From Pseudomicrostroma phylloplanum (taxonomy: Eukaryota; Basidiomycota; Exobasidiomycetes; Microstromatales): a DNA stretch of 64,000 nt. This document shows, piece after piece, positions 10,209-21,214 of this stretch. The DNA lies in contig BCHS01000016.1 in assembly GCA_039545275.1 (NCBI GenBank), forward strand, positions 124,001 through 188,000, written 5' to 3'. How positions within the stretch are numbered: position 1 is the first letter of the stretch; each line of letters starts with the position of its first letter. The position numbers and the translations under genes are program-made. The notes beneath the pieces are model-generated. The model was not told where the DNA came from. It did no database searches and saw nothing but the letters and a program-made list of their open reading frames with translations.

Positions 10209-11722
10209 CTAGTAGAAGAGTCCCTCTAGGAAGAATCGCTCCCTCCTCAGCACAAAGAAGACGGCCCTCTTGTGCGGCAGCTCCACCTCCTTTACCACGT
10301 CCTGCGGCAGGTAGGCCTTAAGCAGCGGGATGATGCTCAAATCGAATCGAGGCTCTCCGATGACGACTTCTGTTCGGGACTCGCGAAGGAAGCAGAGGTG
10401 CTTCATCGAGACCATAATCGAGGCGAAGCGATGTCTACCGCGGAATTTCTCCTCACCGACCAAGAGGTGCGTACCTTGGTCGTACGGCCCACACCCGCCT
10501 ACAAAGGCCGCCATTCCGTCTTCCTGGTTCCAGTTGCACTCCCCGTACCCTGCCGGCTCGCCATTCCAGCTGACCAAATACCCCATCTTGTGTGGGTCTG
10601 CGAGGGATTCGGAGAGGTACCGCCGGTGGTGCTCCGCGTCGCCCTTTTCCCTCCAGCCGACATTGACGCGGTCCGAGTTCTGCCAGCGGGTGTAGGCGTC
10701 AAAGTGCGTCTTGTTCGAGGCGTCGATGTGGGTCAATTCGAGCAGCTCGCCTACGGAGGGAATGAAGCGGGCGTAGACTACTGAGCCTGGAGATGGCTTG
10801 GCAGGCCTGAGAGGGTGAGTGGTGAGCACGGGAGGGGCGGTGCGAGAGGTGAAGGAGAGGACCGAGGGGAAAGAGGTACTTTGCAGGTGGGCATTGAAGG
10901 GCGAAGGCGGGGTGCGTAGCCAAGAGAGGGACGTGGGAGCGCCAGCGCCTGGAAGGACGAGGGGACAAGAGTTGGAAGATGGCGGTCAGAATCTGAGCAA
11001 CGAGAGTCGCTTCGAGCGGTCAATCTGCTCTTCAGCCACGAGACTGCTCACTCACTTTGGTAGAAGGCAGCCTTGACGAGGAGCAGATTGTCCGGCTGCT
11101 TGGCCTCGGGCGCGGGGAAAGCAAGGCCAGTGTGTACGAGGTACTCATGCACCAGCTTCTTTTGTGCTTCTGTGCCTCCTACACGAACGGGCAGCCGCTC
11201 GTAAGGGTCTCTGCGGAGCCAGACTGAGGGGGTAGGTAGGCAGAAAGTGTGGAATAGGGTAGACTCTGTCAATCCGGGTCTCGTACTTCCTCCATTCTGC
11301 TGTCCCTCTGCCCACTCACAAGCATATACAGACACCCAGATGTGTCTCATGACTCCTTCAATAGCCTCTGCCGTCGCTCCCTCTGCCTCGCCAAGAGTGA
11401 GCGTCCATACGTCCTCCCATACCGCCCTACGCTCCTGTACTACGCCGTGCAAGCTCGTCTTCTCCTTGTCCCCCTTTCCATCTTCGCGATGCCACTCAGC
11501 AATGTGCTCTGCATCGTCTTCGTCGTCGTTCTTGGCTCCGCTGGTTGCTGAAGCGGAAGGCAGGAAGACGTGGATAGAGTCGAAGGTGTCCACTTCTACC
11601 ACGCGAGCACGGGTGTGGTCCGGGAGGGTGAAGTCAAGGGAGAGGGGGCGGTCTGCGAGGGGGATCTCGGCGGACTTGGGAGTGAAGAGGGAGCGAGGGT
11701 TGGGTGGGTGCGGAGTGGCCAT
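10209..11722 (-). CDS. Siderophore-type N-acyltransferase (SidF/IucB-like GNAT)
   Basis: Predicted 468-residue acyl-CoA transferase of the IucB/AlcB/SidF type, which acylate N5-hydroxyornithine in hydroxamate siderophore synthesis. Exon 1 11722-11056, 107-nt intron 11055-10949 (GTGAGT, branch TTCTGAC, TTCCAG), exon 2 10948-10209. The C-terminal GNAT-fold domain (about residues 285-450) has FDAYTRWQNSDRVNVGWREK, YLVSWNGEPAGYGECNW, QGTHLLVGEEKFRGRHR and VVIGEPRFDLSIIPLLK, the conserved series of this family. The length matches fungal SidF (~460 residues). The C-terminus shows no evident PTS1 (ends FLEGLFY), so a cytosolic enzyme is possible. No ornithine monooxygenase or NRPS lies within the window. 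The acyl donor is unknown. Confidence 0.82.
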
Positions 11723-12900
11723 GCTGGACAGTGAGTGTCGTGGTTGTAGAGAATGTCGTTTGAGCTAAGGTGAGACTAGGAAGAAGTGGATTCGATCAAT
11801 TAGAGGAGCAACTCAAGAGAAGGAAGACGAGGGTAGCAGACAGAAGAAGAGAAGGAAGAAGATGACAGGTACCTCTGCGTCCGTGTGCCTTACTTCCGAC
11901 ACACACCCACCCGGCCTTCTGCCTCTTGTCATCTGATTATAGCACCATCAATGCCCCGCCTGCTGGACCCCTTTCAGAAAGTGCTCCCCATCCCCTCCTA
12001 CTCCTCCTCTTCTTCTTGCCCCGCCTCTGCCTCTGTCTCACTGCCGCCGGTCAGACCAGCGTGTAAGGAGAGACAAAAAATACAACCAAGGTGCAGAGCA
12101 AGTGGAGGTGGCAGCCTCACTCCGTCTTCCAACGGCACACACAGCACACTCCGACGCTTGACATCCAGAAAAGGCGGAGACGAAGGGAAAGAAAAAAGGG
12201 GACTGTACCAGTCACGGCATCTCTACGCTAAGCGAGTTTGGTGAAGTAAGTGGTACCTCGGCAGACGTCGCAGGCACACTGCATTCCGTAGGTACCTGCA
12301 GCTAGACTAGACTAGGACCGCATCCATGGTCAGGACTCGCCGACGCCGATGCTAAGACAAGGGGAACGAACGCTTCGAGTCTCGTGCTACGCGGCGAAGG
12401 ACTGGTACCATTCAGAAGTAATGGTAATGCGAGGTATCATTTCTTCTTCCTCCTCCCCTTTCATCGCGAGTCGACCATCAGCCCTGCCAGAGGGATTTTG
12501 ATGAAGAGACGAAGAGGTCAGGGGAGGGCGGCAAATATCAAAAGAGGTAAAAGCACGAACAAGGGTGAGGCCGGACCAGGTGACGCAGAGAGGAACGAGT
12601 CTTGAGCGACGCAGGTCCGCTCGAGGTGGGATAGCCGAGAGGTGAGAGAAAGAGCACAAGGACCGGTAGACGAGCGGCATTGGAGGCGGCGAGGAGAACT
12701 AATCTCCTCGACAGCCTGACCGAGCTGATGAAGTGGCCGCGGCGCCTGTTGATACAGGGCCAAGCTGTCAATGCTCCCCGCTTCGTCGGTTCGGTAGATT
12801 GCTTGCTGCCATGTTCGCAGGGTGGATCGCAGGAAAGCTCTACGAGCCCAGCCTTTCCCACTTCATGTTCGCTTCGCCTCGCCTCCTTTGCACTCCGCTT
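11723..12900. other. Intergenic region between two minus-strand genes
   Basis: 1.18 kb upstream of the acyltransferase gene and downstream of Sho1. The part nearest 11723 is purine-rich on the plus strand (pyrimidine-rich leader on the transcribed strand). I looked for GATA boxes typical of iron-regulated genes but saw no convincing cluster. No gene is recognised. Confidence 0.5.
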
Positions 12901-14039
12901 CTACAGTAATTGCATGTAGTTGCTCGGCACGATGCCAGTCTCTCCCGTGTCCTTCTTGGCCTGCCACCACTTGCCGCTGTTGTCCACGATGTTCAGGATC
13001 TCCCCCTTGGCAAAGCCGATTTCCGTTGGATCGTCCGGGTTGGCGCTGTAAGCATACAGGGCTCTTGCCTTGTAGCCATAGCCCGGTAGAGGATCAGCTG
13101 CCCCGACCGAAGGAGCATTGGTAGTGTAATGCGATGGCGAGCTGGCGCCATCCCCTCCTGCAGCACCAGCAGCACCGCCGCCCGTCGCCAAACCTGCCGA
13201 GGAATGTTGAGGGGTGATGTTGCGATGTTGTGAAGCTGATCTGGCAACGGAGTGGGCTCCTCCCATGTCTGATCCGGCGTGGCTTCCGGCTCCGTTTCGC
13301 TGCGCCTTGTTGCCGCTGGTGACATCGGCCGTAGACGGGGATTGTCCATATGCCGGCTGATATGCTGCGCCGCCTGATCCTCCGTAGCCTCCCCCAAAGG
13401 CTGACCCGTTTGCTGAGTTGCTGTTGTTGCCCATCCTCATGCCACCTGGTCCACCTCGAACGCCGGTAGCGCCTCTGCTTTTCCGCCCGCCTCCGAAGCC
13501 CATTCCACCACCACCTGATAATTGGCCCCCACCGCCCCACGAATGGAAGAGGTTGAAGATGGGGGATCCTTCCTCCGAGGTGAAGAAGAAGAGCCAGATG
13601 ATGTTGACGATTGTCAGGATAAAGTACCCTGCCGCCATTGCCTCGTATGACGAGATGGGCGAGTAGATACCTTCGTCGATGCCCAGGACGGCAAGAATCA
13701 GGGCAACGACGATCCAGGCGCTGAGCTGCAGTCTGACCATGCCAATTGAGTCAGACGCCAGTGTGACTGCTACGCCTAGGATGACGAACAGTTGCACAAA
13801 GATACCAAACCAGACTCGTCCGAGCGGCGTGTCATTGTCTGATTCTGCTGCCGCTTGGCCAATGAAGGCGACGAGCCACCCGATGGCTGCGAGGACAAGT
13901 GTCGCAAAGAGGATCTTGTTCGCGAAGAGGAGGCTGGGAGAGCGGGGAACAGGGAGAGCATGGCAGGTGTAAGTCAGGACAACTTGCCGCTTAGGCGCCT
14001 TTTGACATTGCTCTCTCCGACGACTCACGAGAAATCCAT
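12901..14039 (-). CDS. SHO1: Osmosensor Sho1 (four TM segments, SH3 domain)
   Basis: Plasma-membrane osmosensor feeding the HOG MAP-kinase branch, 347 residues. A tiny exon 1 (14039-14029, 11 nt) encodes MDFS; a 95-nt intron (14028-13934, GTGAGT...TCCCAG) leads to exon 2 (13933-12901), giving MDFSLLFANKILFATLVLAA as expected for Sho1. Four hydrophobic segments follow in the first ~125 residues (ILFATLVLAAIGWLVAFIG; VWFGIFVQLFVILGVAVTLA; LSAWIVVALILAVLG; MAAGYFILTIVNIIWLFFF). A Gly/Ser-rich linker of ~150 residues leads to a C-terminal SH3 domain (ARALYAYSANPDDPTEIGFA, NSGKWWQAKK, GIVPSNYMQLL) that would bind the MAPKK Pbs2 proline motif. All hallmark SH3 residues (ALYAY, WW, P-SNY) are present. 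Confidence 0.95.
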
Positions 14040-14716
14040 GATTCCGACCTATGAGCAAGAGTTCTGACGAGTCAATGCACTACTGTCGCGTCGCAGTCTA
14101 TGCAGGGGAGGTATCAGACAGACGAGGCGCGTCTGCTGTGAGTCCCGAAGTATTAGTACCCGCGCTGGACGAGATGCCTGGGCTACCAGGGTGACGTTGA
14201 GAGATGGGGCGAGAGATGCCTTGTAGGGATGCTGAAGCGGCGACTGGAGCTGCTCGATATGGGATGCCGTGGGCAAGACGGACAGAGATGCGAATTGGGG
14301 GAGTGTTTTTTGATCGCTGCCAGCAGCTGGGGCTGCTCTGAGCTAGGCGATGTGGGAGACTGAAAGCTCAGTCTGAGGGCGTCGTTACTCTGAATAGAGT
14401 CGTGGTATCGTCAAGACGTTCGTGATCGTGAGTGTTCGTATTGGGTTGCGTGTGAGCGAAGCCAGGAGTCAGGAGGGAATGGTGGGGGGAAGGTATGAAT
14501 GAAAGCAGCGGGCATTGACGAGGGAGGAACACAGCCCCTGCCCACCTTCGTGCCGGGCCTCGGATCACGTGGCTGGCCAGGCGGAGCGGAAGCTGAGCAC
14601 CTCCAGTCCGGCGCCAGTCCGTGCTATCCCCCGCACATTACCACCGGCACTACCTCTAAGAGCATATCCTCCGTGTATGCACATCGAAACAGCCGCTTGC
14701 ACTGCATCCCGCAGTC
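14040..14716. other. Divergent promoter region, SHO1 / Zn2Cys6 factor
   Basis: 677 bp between two divergent start codons. No coding exon, tRNA or clear TATA element is seen. Confidence 0.5.
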
Positions 14717-17272
14717 ATGGCTCTGCCGTTGAAGCGTCCTCGAGACGTGGACACCATCACAAGATCGGGTCTGCCTGCAGGTAATGGAGGGACACCTGGC
14801 GGGTCGCCTTCTGCCCCTCCGCATCAGCAGGACAAGATCGGCTCAGCCTCCCCTTCCTCGTCACATCACCGTTCAGAGACGTCGGCTTTCTCTTGCGAGC
14901 GGTGCGCCAAACGCAAGGTCAAGTGTGATAAGCTTCAGCCTCGCTGCTCCGCCTGCCTTCGCCAAGGAGCGGAGTGCATCCCCTCACAGCCTACCTTGTC
15001 TGACAGACCTCGCAAGAAGCGCTTTCCTGAAGCCGAGCTGCTACACAGGATCGACGTCTACGAGCGCGCTCTTCGGCGCCTTGGACTCGACGTGGAGGAG
15101 GTGAGAGAGGGCAAGGCGGATCTGTCGCTTGCTGTCTCTTCTCCTACTTCTCAGCAGCAGACAACCCGTCGCAATGGCGCAATACCTCGTGACCCCACGC
15201 CGACGGCTGAAGTGCACGAGGAGTATAATCAATTCAACGACTTATTCAGAGACTGCTTGAACGGCAAGAAGAAGACGGATACAGACGAAGGCAAGAATCC
15301 AGGAGCGCCCGAAAGCACGCGTCACGTACTCAACTTCCTCGACGAGATTTGGCAGGAGGATGGCTCGCTCTCATTGCTATACCCACCGGGCGATGCAGCA
15401 GACGACAGAGTGGCTCTCCCCGCCCATCCATCGCCTCTGGAAATTCTCAATCTCTGGCAAATCTATCTAGATAACGTTCACCCTGTCATCAAGATCCTTC
15501 ATGCTCCCAGCATGCAGAAAAAGGTCGTCGACATGGTCGCCAGGGTCAGCGAGCATGGCTCAAGAGGCAACGTTCCCAATGGCAACAACAATCACAAGCA
15601 GCCACCATTTACGGCATCAGATCAGGCGCTCCTATTTGCCATGTACACCGCCGCTGCCTGGTTCTGCCATCCTGAAGACTTTGCATCAGCAGTCGGAACT
15701 GCTCGCTCAAGGGACGACTGGGTGCAGCAGCTGCGCAAGGCAACACGCTATTGGCTCTACCAGAGCAACATCTATCGGACTTCCGACTTGCAAGTGCTGC
15801 AGGCCCTCATCCTCTTCCTGAGTGCCCTCGGGGCTGCAATGGACCCAAGGACCCTCTCTTCCTTTACAGGACTGAGCGATCGGCTCGCCCGCAGGATCGG
15901 CCTTCACCGCGAGTGTCCTTCGAACAGCGGCCTAGGCCCTGTCGAGATCGAAATGCGGCGGCGCATATGGTGGGAGGTTGTCTTACTCGACCAAAGAGCA
16001 CTTGAAAAGGCAGGTCTCGGATCCAGCGGTCTCGACAATAATTGGAAAGTGCGCTTGCCTTCCGGGGTTGGGGATACAGATCTTGTGACAAGCACGTCTC
16101 CTTCCCATATGAGCGGTCCCACTACTCCGCGGGGGACGGCTAGTTCCGAGATGATCTTCTTTCTCGTGCGCTGCGAGATCGCAGCTTTTCTCCATGAGAT
16201 TCGTCTGAGTCAAGGGAGAGACGTTGGTTGGAGTGAATTCTCCAGTCCCCAAAGCTCATTGCAAGAAAAGCTCGCACAAATAGACGACCTGGAGCGGTTG
16301 ATGCACGAAAGATACCTTGTCCATTGTGACTCGATGCATGCTCTGCAAAGAATGGCAATCGCCTTCACCAAAGGTAATCTGAGCAAGATGCGGCTATCCG
16401 CCTACATCAGTGAGGAGTCACAACAAGCCAGAAGCGCTGGATGTACTCGAAGGGGCCACACAGGCACAAATGGCACCAGTAAAGTGAGACCTACCAGCTG
16501 TCTGGCTGCACACCGGCTAGCTCCTTCCACCATTGCGTTGCGCACAGACATGATTACACTATGCACCGACTCACTCCTACTGGCCAAGGAGCTGCTGGAA
16601 GATGCTGCCTTGCGCCGATTCCATTCTTTTCTACACGGCAACAAACCCTTTGTTGCCGTCATTCAATTGCTGAGGCTACTGAGAGACCACACTGAAGGAC
16701 TAGAGGTAGAGCGGGCCTGGGAGATTCTCCACGCGGCGCAATGGATGTTTCAGGGCCAGGGTAGCACAGCGATGAAATGCCTAGACAAAGCGCCGAGTAG
16801 GGTGAGGACACTCGTGTGTCCTCTGCTGCTGACGGCATGGGAGGCTCGCAAAGCTGCAAAAGGAGGTAGGGACGCGGAGGATCCTGCTTGGATTGCAAAC
16901 ATCCGGGCATTCGTCACCGAAGCACGGCTGCCGGATCAGCTTGATGCTCGTGCAGACGCCGCAGGAAGACAAGCAATTGGAGCAAGTAGCAGCGTCTCAA
17001 CGGAACTAGCTGCCCCTCATGAGCTGGCTGTAGCCCAGACGCTGGCTTCGCAGATGATCGATCGGAACAGCCTATACACAGACAGTCCCAACGGATCACT
17101 GGATCTGGCTGCCTCAGAACGGCTCCTTCTCCCACTCGACGAGTCCCTCTCTGCCCCGTCCGTTGACTTTTCGCCATCGACGACATCGCTGGAGAACGAC
17201 TTTGACTGGGAGGAGTGGTTCCGCACGTCTCTGCTAGGCGAAGCGTCTCTGACCGGCGGGACGATGATGTAG
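14717..17272 (+). CDS. Zn2Cys6 fungal transcription factor
   Basis: Single-exon 851-residue nuclear regulator. The binuclear zinc cluster is near residue 55-85: CERCAKRKVKCDKLQPRC then SACLRQGAEC, with all six cysteines in the C-x2-C-x6-C-x6-C-x2-C-x6-C order, followed by a short coiled region (ELLHRIDVYERALRRLGLDV) that would support dimerisation. The central part (about residues 230-560) matches the fungal-specific transcription factor domain, with IRLSQGRD and RRIWWEVVLLDQR-type helices. The C-terminus is acidic and aromatic (FDWEEWFRTSLLGEASL), as in activation domains. The ATG at 14717 gives a short basic N-terminus and no upstream exon is needed. The next clear gene downstream on the same strand is an MFS transporter, a possible but unproven target. 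Confidence 0.92.
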   Translation: MALPLKRPRDVDTITRSGLPAGNGGTPGGSPSAPPHQQDKIGSASPSSSHHRSETSAFSCERCAKRKVKCDKLQPRCSACLRQGAECIPSQPTLSDRPRKKRFPEAELLHRIDVYERALRRLGLDVEEVREGKADLSLAVSSPTSQQQTTRRNGAIPRDPTPTAEVHEEYNQFNDLFRDCLNGKKKTDTDEGKNPGAPESTRHVLNFLDEIWQEDGSLSLLYPPGDAADDRVALPAHPSPLEILNLWQIYLDNVHPVIKILHAPSMQKKVVDMVARVSEHGSRGNVPNGNNNHKQPPFTASDQALLFAMYTAAAWFCHPEDFASAVGTARSRDDWVQQLRKATRYWLYQSNIYRTSDLQVLQALILFLSALGAAMDPRTLSSFTGLSDRLARRIGLHRECPSNSGLGPVEIEMRRRIWWEVVLLDQRALEKAGLGSSGLDNNWKVRLPSGVGDTDLVTSTSPSHMSGPTTPRGTASSEMIFFLVRCEIAAFLHEIRLSQGRDVGWSEFSSPQSSLQEKLAQIDDLERLMHERYLVHCDSMHALQRMAIAFTKGNLSKMRLSAYISEESQQARSAGCTRRGHTGTNGTSKVRPTSCLAAHRLAPSTIALRTDMITLCTDSLLLAKELLEDAALRRFHSFLHGNKPFVAVIQLLRLLRDHTEGLEVERAWEILHAAQWMFQGQGSTAMKCLDKAPSRVRTLVCPLLLTAWEARKAAKGGRDAEDPAWIANIRAFVTEARLPDQLDARADAAGRQAIGASSSVSTELAAPHELAVAQTLASQMIDRNSLYTDSPNGSLDLAASERLLLPLDESLSAPSVDFSPSTTSLENDFDWEEWFRTSLLGEASLTGGTMM

Positions 17273-19071
17273 AGGAGTAGCTGTGGACGGTGCTGTTGAA
17301 CAGACCCACAAGAAGCATGATGATGATGACGACGGCGACGATGAAGACGCCGCTTGTAAAAGTACGAATTCTATACCACCATTCTTCACGTCAAACGAAG
17401 CGCTTAGGTATGTGTTGCGTGCCCCTTCGGACGACGGACGCATTGCTTCTGAGGCTCGTTCTCAACAGTCAAGATTCACGGCTCAGCCTCTTCGACTGGA
17501 CTCCTGCGCTTGTCGATGCTTGCCAAAGGGCCCCACACTCACGTGCTCCGCGCCACGAGGAGCTCGAGTTCGAGTGTTCCCACGGGCCCTCCCCGAGGTG
17601 TAGAGGTGATCGATCGACCGACCGACCGGGGTTTGCAAAGCTTTCGCAGTCCGGGACTCTTGCAGATTGAGGTAGCGAGGCCGCTTTCCTGCCACATCAG
17701 CCTTTACGGCTCGCCCGCGCTGACCGAGACCGGCAAGCAGGGCGGAAGAGGGCGCTTTCATACGGCTGTGGACGGTGTATCGTTAACTCACCGCAATCTT
17801 CTGCAGCTCTATCGTCGGCTCGAGCAATCGTTGCGATGTAAGGTCCAGCTCCGAGTAAGCCTCGAATCGATCGCCGATGCCAAGTGAAATCTGCCCATGG
17901 TGCTCACACTCGGGTTCGTGAAAGGTAGCCACTCTTTTGGCTGCCGCTGCGACGGCTACGAGGCGGCGATCGATAGCTCGTCGATTCCCCGATACAGCCA
18001 CGCACACTTCAGTTACAGAACGTGCCATGCTCACGGCTTTGTCGACAGCTTGAGCGCGGCGAGGAGTAAGCTTGGGAGTTTGGGTCGTGCGAGAAGGTCT
18101 ATGCTTGGCATGCTGCCAAGCCAAGTGGTACTGAGGCGCAGAAGCAGCTGCAGCCTTGGCACCCTCGGAACAAGGCGGCCAGGCACTGCACCAGTCACTG
18201 TACACGCCAAGATATGGACATGTTCATTCTCCGCAAGCCCCCACATCGCCCTCGCGACGATGGGATCCCATGAATATCCTCCTCATAGGCACCCCGCGTC
18301 GTCCCGCCAGCTTGTCATTGTCCCTCGCAGCCAATGACATACCGTGCGCACGTTCTCTTGACTGCCTAGTGCTCATCCGACCCCATATCACCCAGACGCT
18401 GGCCGTCACGTTTCCGTGAAGTGGTCGATCGGAAGGAGAGCGGAGCTTGCACAAAGGCTTGGCAAGTGAGCGAAATTCATAGCAAGCAAGCAAGCTAGTG
18501 ATGAAGCACTCGGGGACAGAGGCAATGACCGGACCTGTGGTCCCTGCAGCATGACAGTAGTCGCGGACTCTCTAGGCTAGGCTCACTCACCTCCCCAAGC
18601 TGCAGGAACTGTCTGTGATCGGCTGTTCGTGGCGTTGCCCTTGCCACTGCATTTACCGGCGGTGAGGCCGGCTGGTAATAGCGCATGGCCCTCAGATGGG
18701 CGAGAAGGTTTGCGGAAGTGGCGTCGTTCGGAAGGACTGTCTGTGCTCATCTTCGCCGATGAGAGGTGAGCACGTTCTCTCCTCTCTTTGAAAATTCTGG
18801 ATACCCCGAATAAGGTACCATCCGGACACTGCCCGAGGGGCGGGGAAAGCTCATTGGCGCATCAGCTCTCTGTTGGCAACTTAGGGCAGCTTTGATCGGC
18901 CAGCAAACGGTCAGACAACTGATAGAGGCGCGGGGAGAAGTCCGTCAAGAACAAGGAGTCTGTGGCTGGGTATATAGGGATCGACAGTACGACGGCGGAT
19001 TCTTGCCCCCTCGTCTCCTCATCACTCATCGTCTATACTACGCCGACTTCGCCTCCATTCCGGTCGACAAC
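17273..19071. other. Poorly resolved region between regulator and transporter
   Basis: 1.8 kb that may hold a spliced minus-strand gene. On the minus strand an open stretch at about 18205-17783 ends in SQRLLEPTIELQKIA at an excellent donor (GTGAGTTAACG at 17782-17772 region), and a second open stretch ends at another donor (AGCAC/GTGAGTGTGG) near 17540. A further short frame starting near 18686 (MRYYQPASPPVNAVARATPR) also ends in GAG/GTGAGTGAGCC. I could not chain these into one reading frame or recognise a family, so no gene is called. The right end is the promoter of the MFS gene. Confidence 0.35.
18971..18976 (+). promoter_or_regulatory. TATA box of the MFS transporter gene
   Basis: TATATA in the context GGGTATATAGGG, 96-101 bp upstream of the start at 19072. 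It places transcription initiation around 19000, which rules out the upstream in-frame start near 18892. Confidence 0.6.
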
Positions 19072-20670
19072 ATGAAGGCCCCTCTCCAGCGTGACACCTT
19101 CACTCCTGCCCAGTGGCGCAACATTGGCTTCTACATCCTGGGTATCATGCTGTACAAGTTCGGTCTCGAGTGGTACAACGGAGCTTTCATCACTCTGGCC
19201 AACGAGCGCTTCAACAGTAGCAATCGATTCACCAACATTGGTATTCTGACTGGTACCAACTATGCCGCCCAGGCCATCGGATCCATCCTTGTCGCCCCGC
19301 TGATCAAGCGTTACCCTACCCGAAGTGTTCTGGCCTGCGCGATCCTGTTATTCGCCCTCATCTCTACAATCCCGATGATCGCAGACGCCGCCACTGGTGG
19401 TCAGCTCAAGTTCAAGACTGCCAACAACGATGAGCAGTACGGTACTTGGAACCCCAATGGTCTGTTCCCCATCTACGTCGTCAGTGGACTCTCCTACGGT
19501 ACCGTCGAGCTGATCCGACGTGTCATTCCGCGTGACATCGTCGGCAGCGATGTCGTCAGGCTGAAGAAGATGGACTCTCTGGTTCACGTCCTGTACGAGG
19601 TTGCTGGTACCGCCGGTGCCTTCAGCTCCACCGCCTTGATCGCCAGGTTCGGTTACAACTACTCTTCCCTCCTCACCCCCGTTTTCTTCACCTTTGCTTG
19701 CTTGGCCTGGTCCTTTGTCGCCCCCGTCGGTGAAGCCAACAAGCGCAAGGAAGCCGCCAAGCTGGCCGTTTTGGAGAACGAGATGTCTGCCAAGGAGCCT
19801 CTGGGCAAGGCCATTCTGGGTGCCTTCAAGGCATTCGGCAAAGCCTTCTACTACGGTGGTTACCTTGTCATGACGGACAGGCGCTTCATCTGGCTTGTTC
19901 CCGGCTACACCCTCGCCCTGTACGGACATCGATACCTCGAGAACGGTCTCGCCCCCATCTTTGCCAGGTCCGTCATTGGTCGATCCGCCTACTCGCAGAT
20001 CATCGTGGGTGGTTCCAACTTTGGTGAGCTCCTCGGTGCCCTCACCGTCATGTGCTTCACCACTCAGGTGCCTACACCTATGCCCTGGCTGCGACTGGAC
20101 GCTCTCCTCCTGATGCTCGTCTGGGTCATGCCATATTTCCCCACCACTCGTAACAATGTCGGTTCGGCATGGAGGCTCGCTGCTACCTTTATCCCCATCT
20201 CCTTCGGTTGGGCCGCCGGAGACGTCTCGCTGGCCGCTTACATTCAGTCGACGCTGGACAAAGTCGAGTCTCGCGACCCGGACGTGTCCTCTCTAGGAGC
20301 TGTGATGAGTTTCCTCTATGTCCTCTACATCATCCTCTACTCGGTCATCAGCTCTACCCTCGGCAGATTCGTCGACAGCAGGCTGCGTGGTCTCACCGGT
20401 GCGGCGACCGAGCAGCCCGCCCGCGACGTCCTGCGCATGGTCGCCGGTGTCCACTTCACTGTGCTGGCCGTGGTGATCATCAGCTCGACATTCATCCCCA
20501 AGGGATCATTCTCACTCAATCCCAAGGCCATCGATGTCATCCCTGGTGCCGTCGACGAGGAGACCGACGGGGTGCAGAGGAGGGGCACCGATGTCTCAGA
20601 CGAGGATGAGGAGCTCAAGAAGAAGAACACGGCACCTGAGGCTGAGAGGTCCGGGGAGCTTGCAAAGTGA
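19072..20670 (+). CDS. MFS transporter, substrate unknown
   Basis: Single-exon 532-residue major facilitator protein of a membrane. The start at 19072 (MKAPLQRDTFTPAQWRN) follows a TATA box and short leader. Hydrophobic segments are regularly spaced: NIGFYILGIMLYKFGLEWY, LACAILLFALISTIPMIA, LFPIYVVSGLSYG, LLTPVFFTFACLAWSFVAP, FIWLVPGYTLALYG, LRLDALLLMLVWVMPYF, LAATFIPISFGWAAG, VMSFLYVLYIILYSVIS and VHFTVLAVVIISSTFI. The conserved RRVIPRDIVGSDVVRLKK loop belongs to a fungal MFS group whose substrate I cannot name. The acidic/lysine-rich C-terminal tail is cytosolic. Codons are strongly biased to C-ending forms, more so than in neighbouring genes, which suggests high expression. Its neighbour upstream is a Zn2Cys6 factor. 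Confidence 0.88.
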   Translation: MKAPLQRDTFTPAQWRNIGFYILGIMLYKFGLEWYNGAFITLANERFNSSNRFTNIGILTGTNYAAQAIGSILVAPLIKRYPTRSVLACAILLFALISTIPMIADAATGGQLKFKTANNDEQYGTWNPNGLFPIYVVSGLSYGTVELIRRVIPRDIVGSDVVRLKKMDSLVHVLYEVAGTAGAFSSTALIARFGYNYSSLLTPVFFTFACLAWSFVAPVGEANKRKEAAKLAVLENEMSAKEPLGKAILGAFKAFGKAFYYGGYLVMTDRRFIWLVPGYTLALYGHRYLENGLAPIFARSVIGRSAYSQIIVGGSNFGELLGALTVMCFTTQVPTPMPWLRLDALLLMLVWVMPYFPTTRNNVGSAWRLAATFIPISFGWAAGDVSLAAYIQSTLDKVESRDPDVSSLGAVMSFLYVLYIILYSVISSTLGRFVDSRLRGLTGAATEQPARDVLRMVAGVHFTVLAVVIISSTFIPKGSFSLNPKAIDVIPGAVDEETDGVQRRGTDVSDEDEELKKKNTAPEAERSGELAK

Positions 20671-21214
20671 GCAGTAATGTAGGAGCTACGTTAGCCTCTC
20701 CATTGCTGGTTCCTTCGCGTCACCTTGCCTCGCCCTCTTTCTCGCTCTCCCCCCGCCTTGTGTCTGCGGTCTTGTATCCTCCGCCCCCTTGCCTCTGTTT
20801 CTCTGCTCTTCTCGGTATCCCCCTGTATTCTTCTCTTTTAACGCCGACGATACACGAATGGAACACCTCTAATTCCTGTGTGGCCTTATGCTCCGGAACG
20901 TGCCGCGGGACCGATGCTGAGCGTGCCTCGCTTGTCTACCAGTCTATGATGTAGACGACCTCTGCGTCCCAGGCTCGGCAATATGCCGGCTAGGCGCGAC
21001 AGCCGACAGCCGACGGCCGGTCGAGGCTTTCTCCTCCGCTCCGATTTCGCCTGTCCCGCACGATATTCACTCGCTATTCACTCACTGATCCCTTGGCCAG
21101 ACCCACTCGAAGCGTAGAGGAAAGCGCAGCGTAGGGCTTCACTCCTTCCTCTCGATCCTTCGCCTCTTTCTCCAGAAGACTACTCACCTTGCAAGTCGCT
21201 CCAGCTTGAGCAGG
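20671..21214. other. Intergenic region, transporter 3' / thioesterase 5'
   Basis: 544 bp between two genes in the same direction. The part after 20671 is pyrimidine-rich. No coding or RNA gene is recognised. Confidence 0.5.

Noticed and set aside
11266..11319. A 54-nt intron in exon 1 of the acyltransferase gene
   Set aside because: Although flanked by GTGAGT and CAG and divisible by three, its removal creates a TAG codon at the junction.
18892..19071. Upstream start for the MFS transporter
   Set aside because: A TATA box at 18971 lies inside the extension, so it would be upstream of or at the transcription start.
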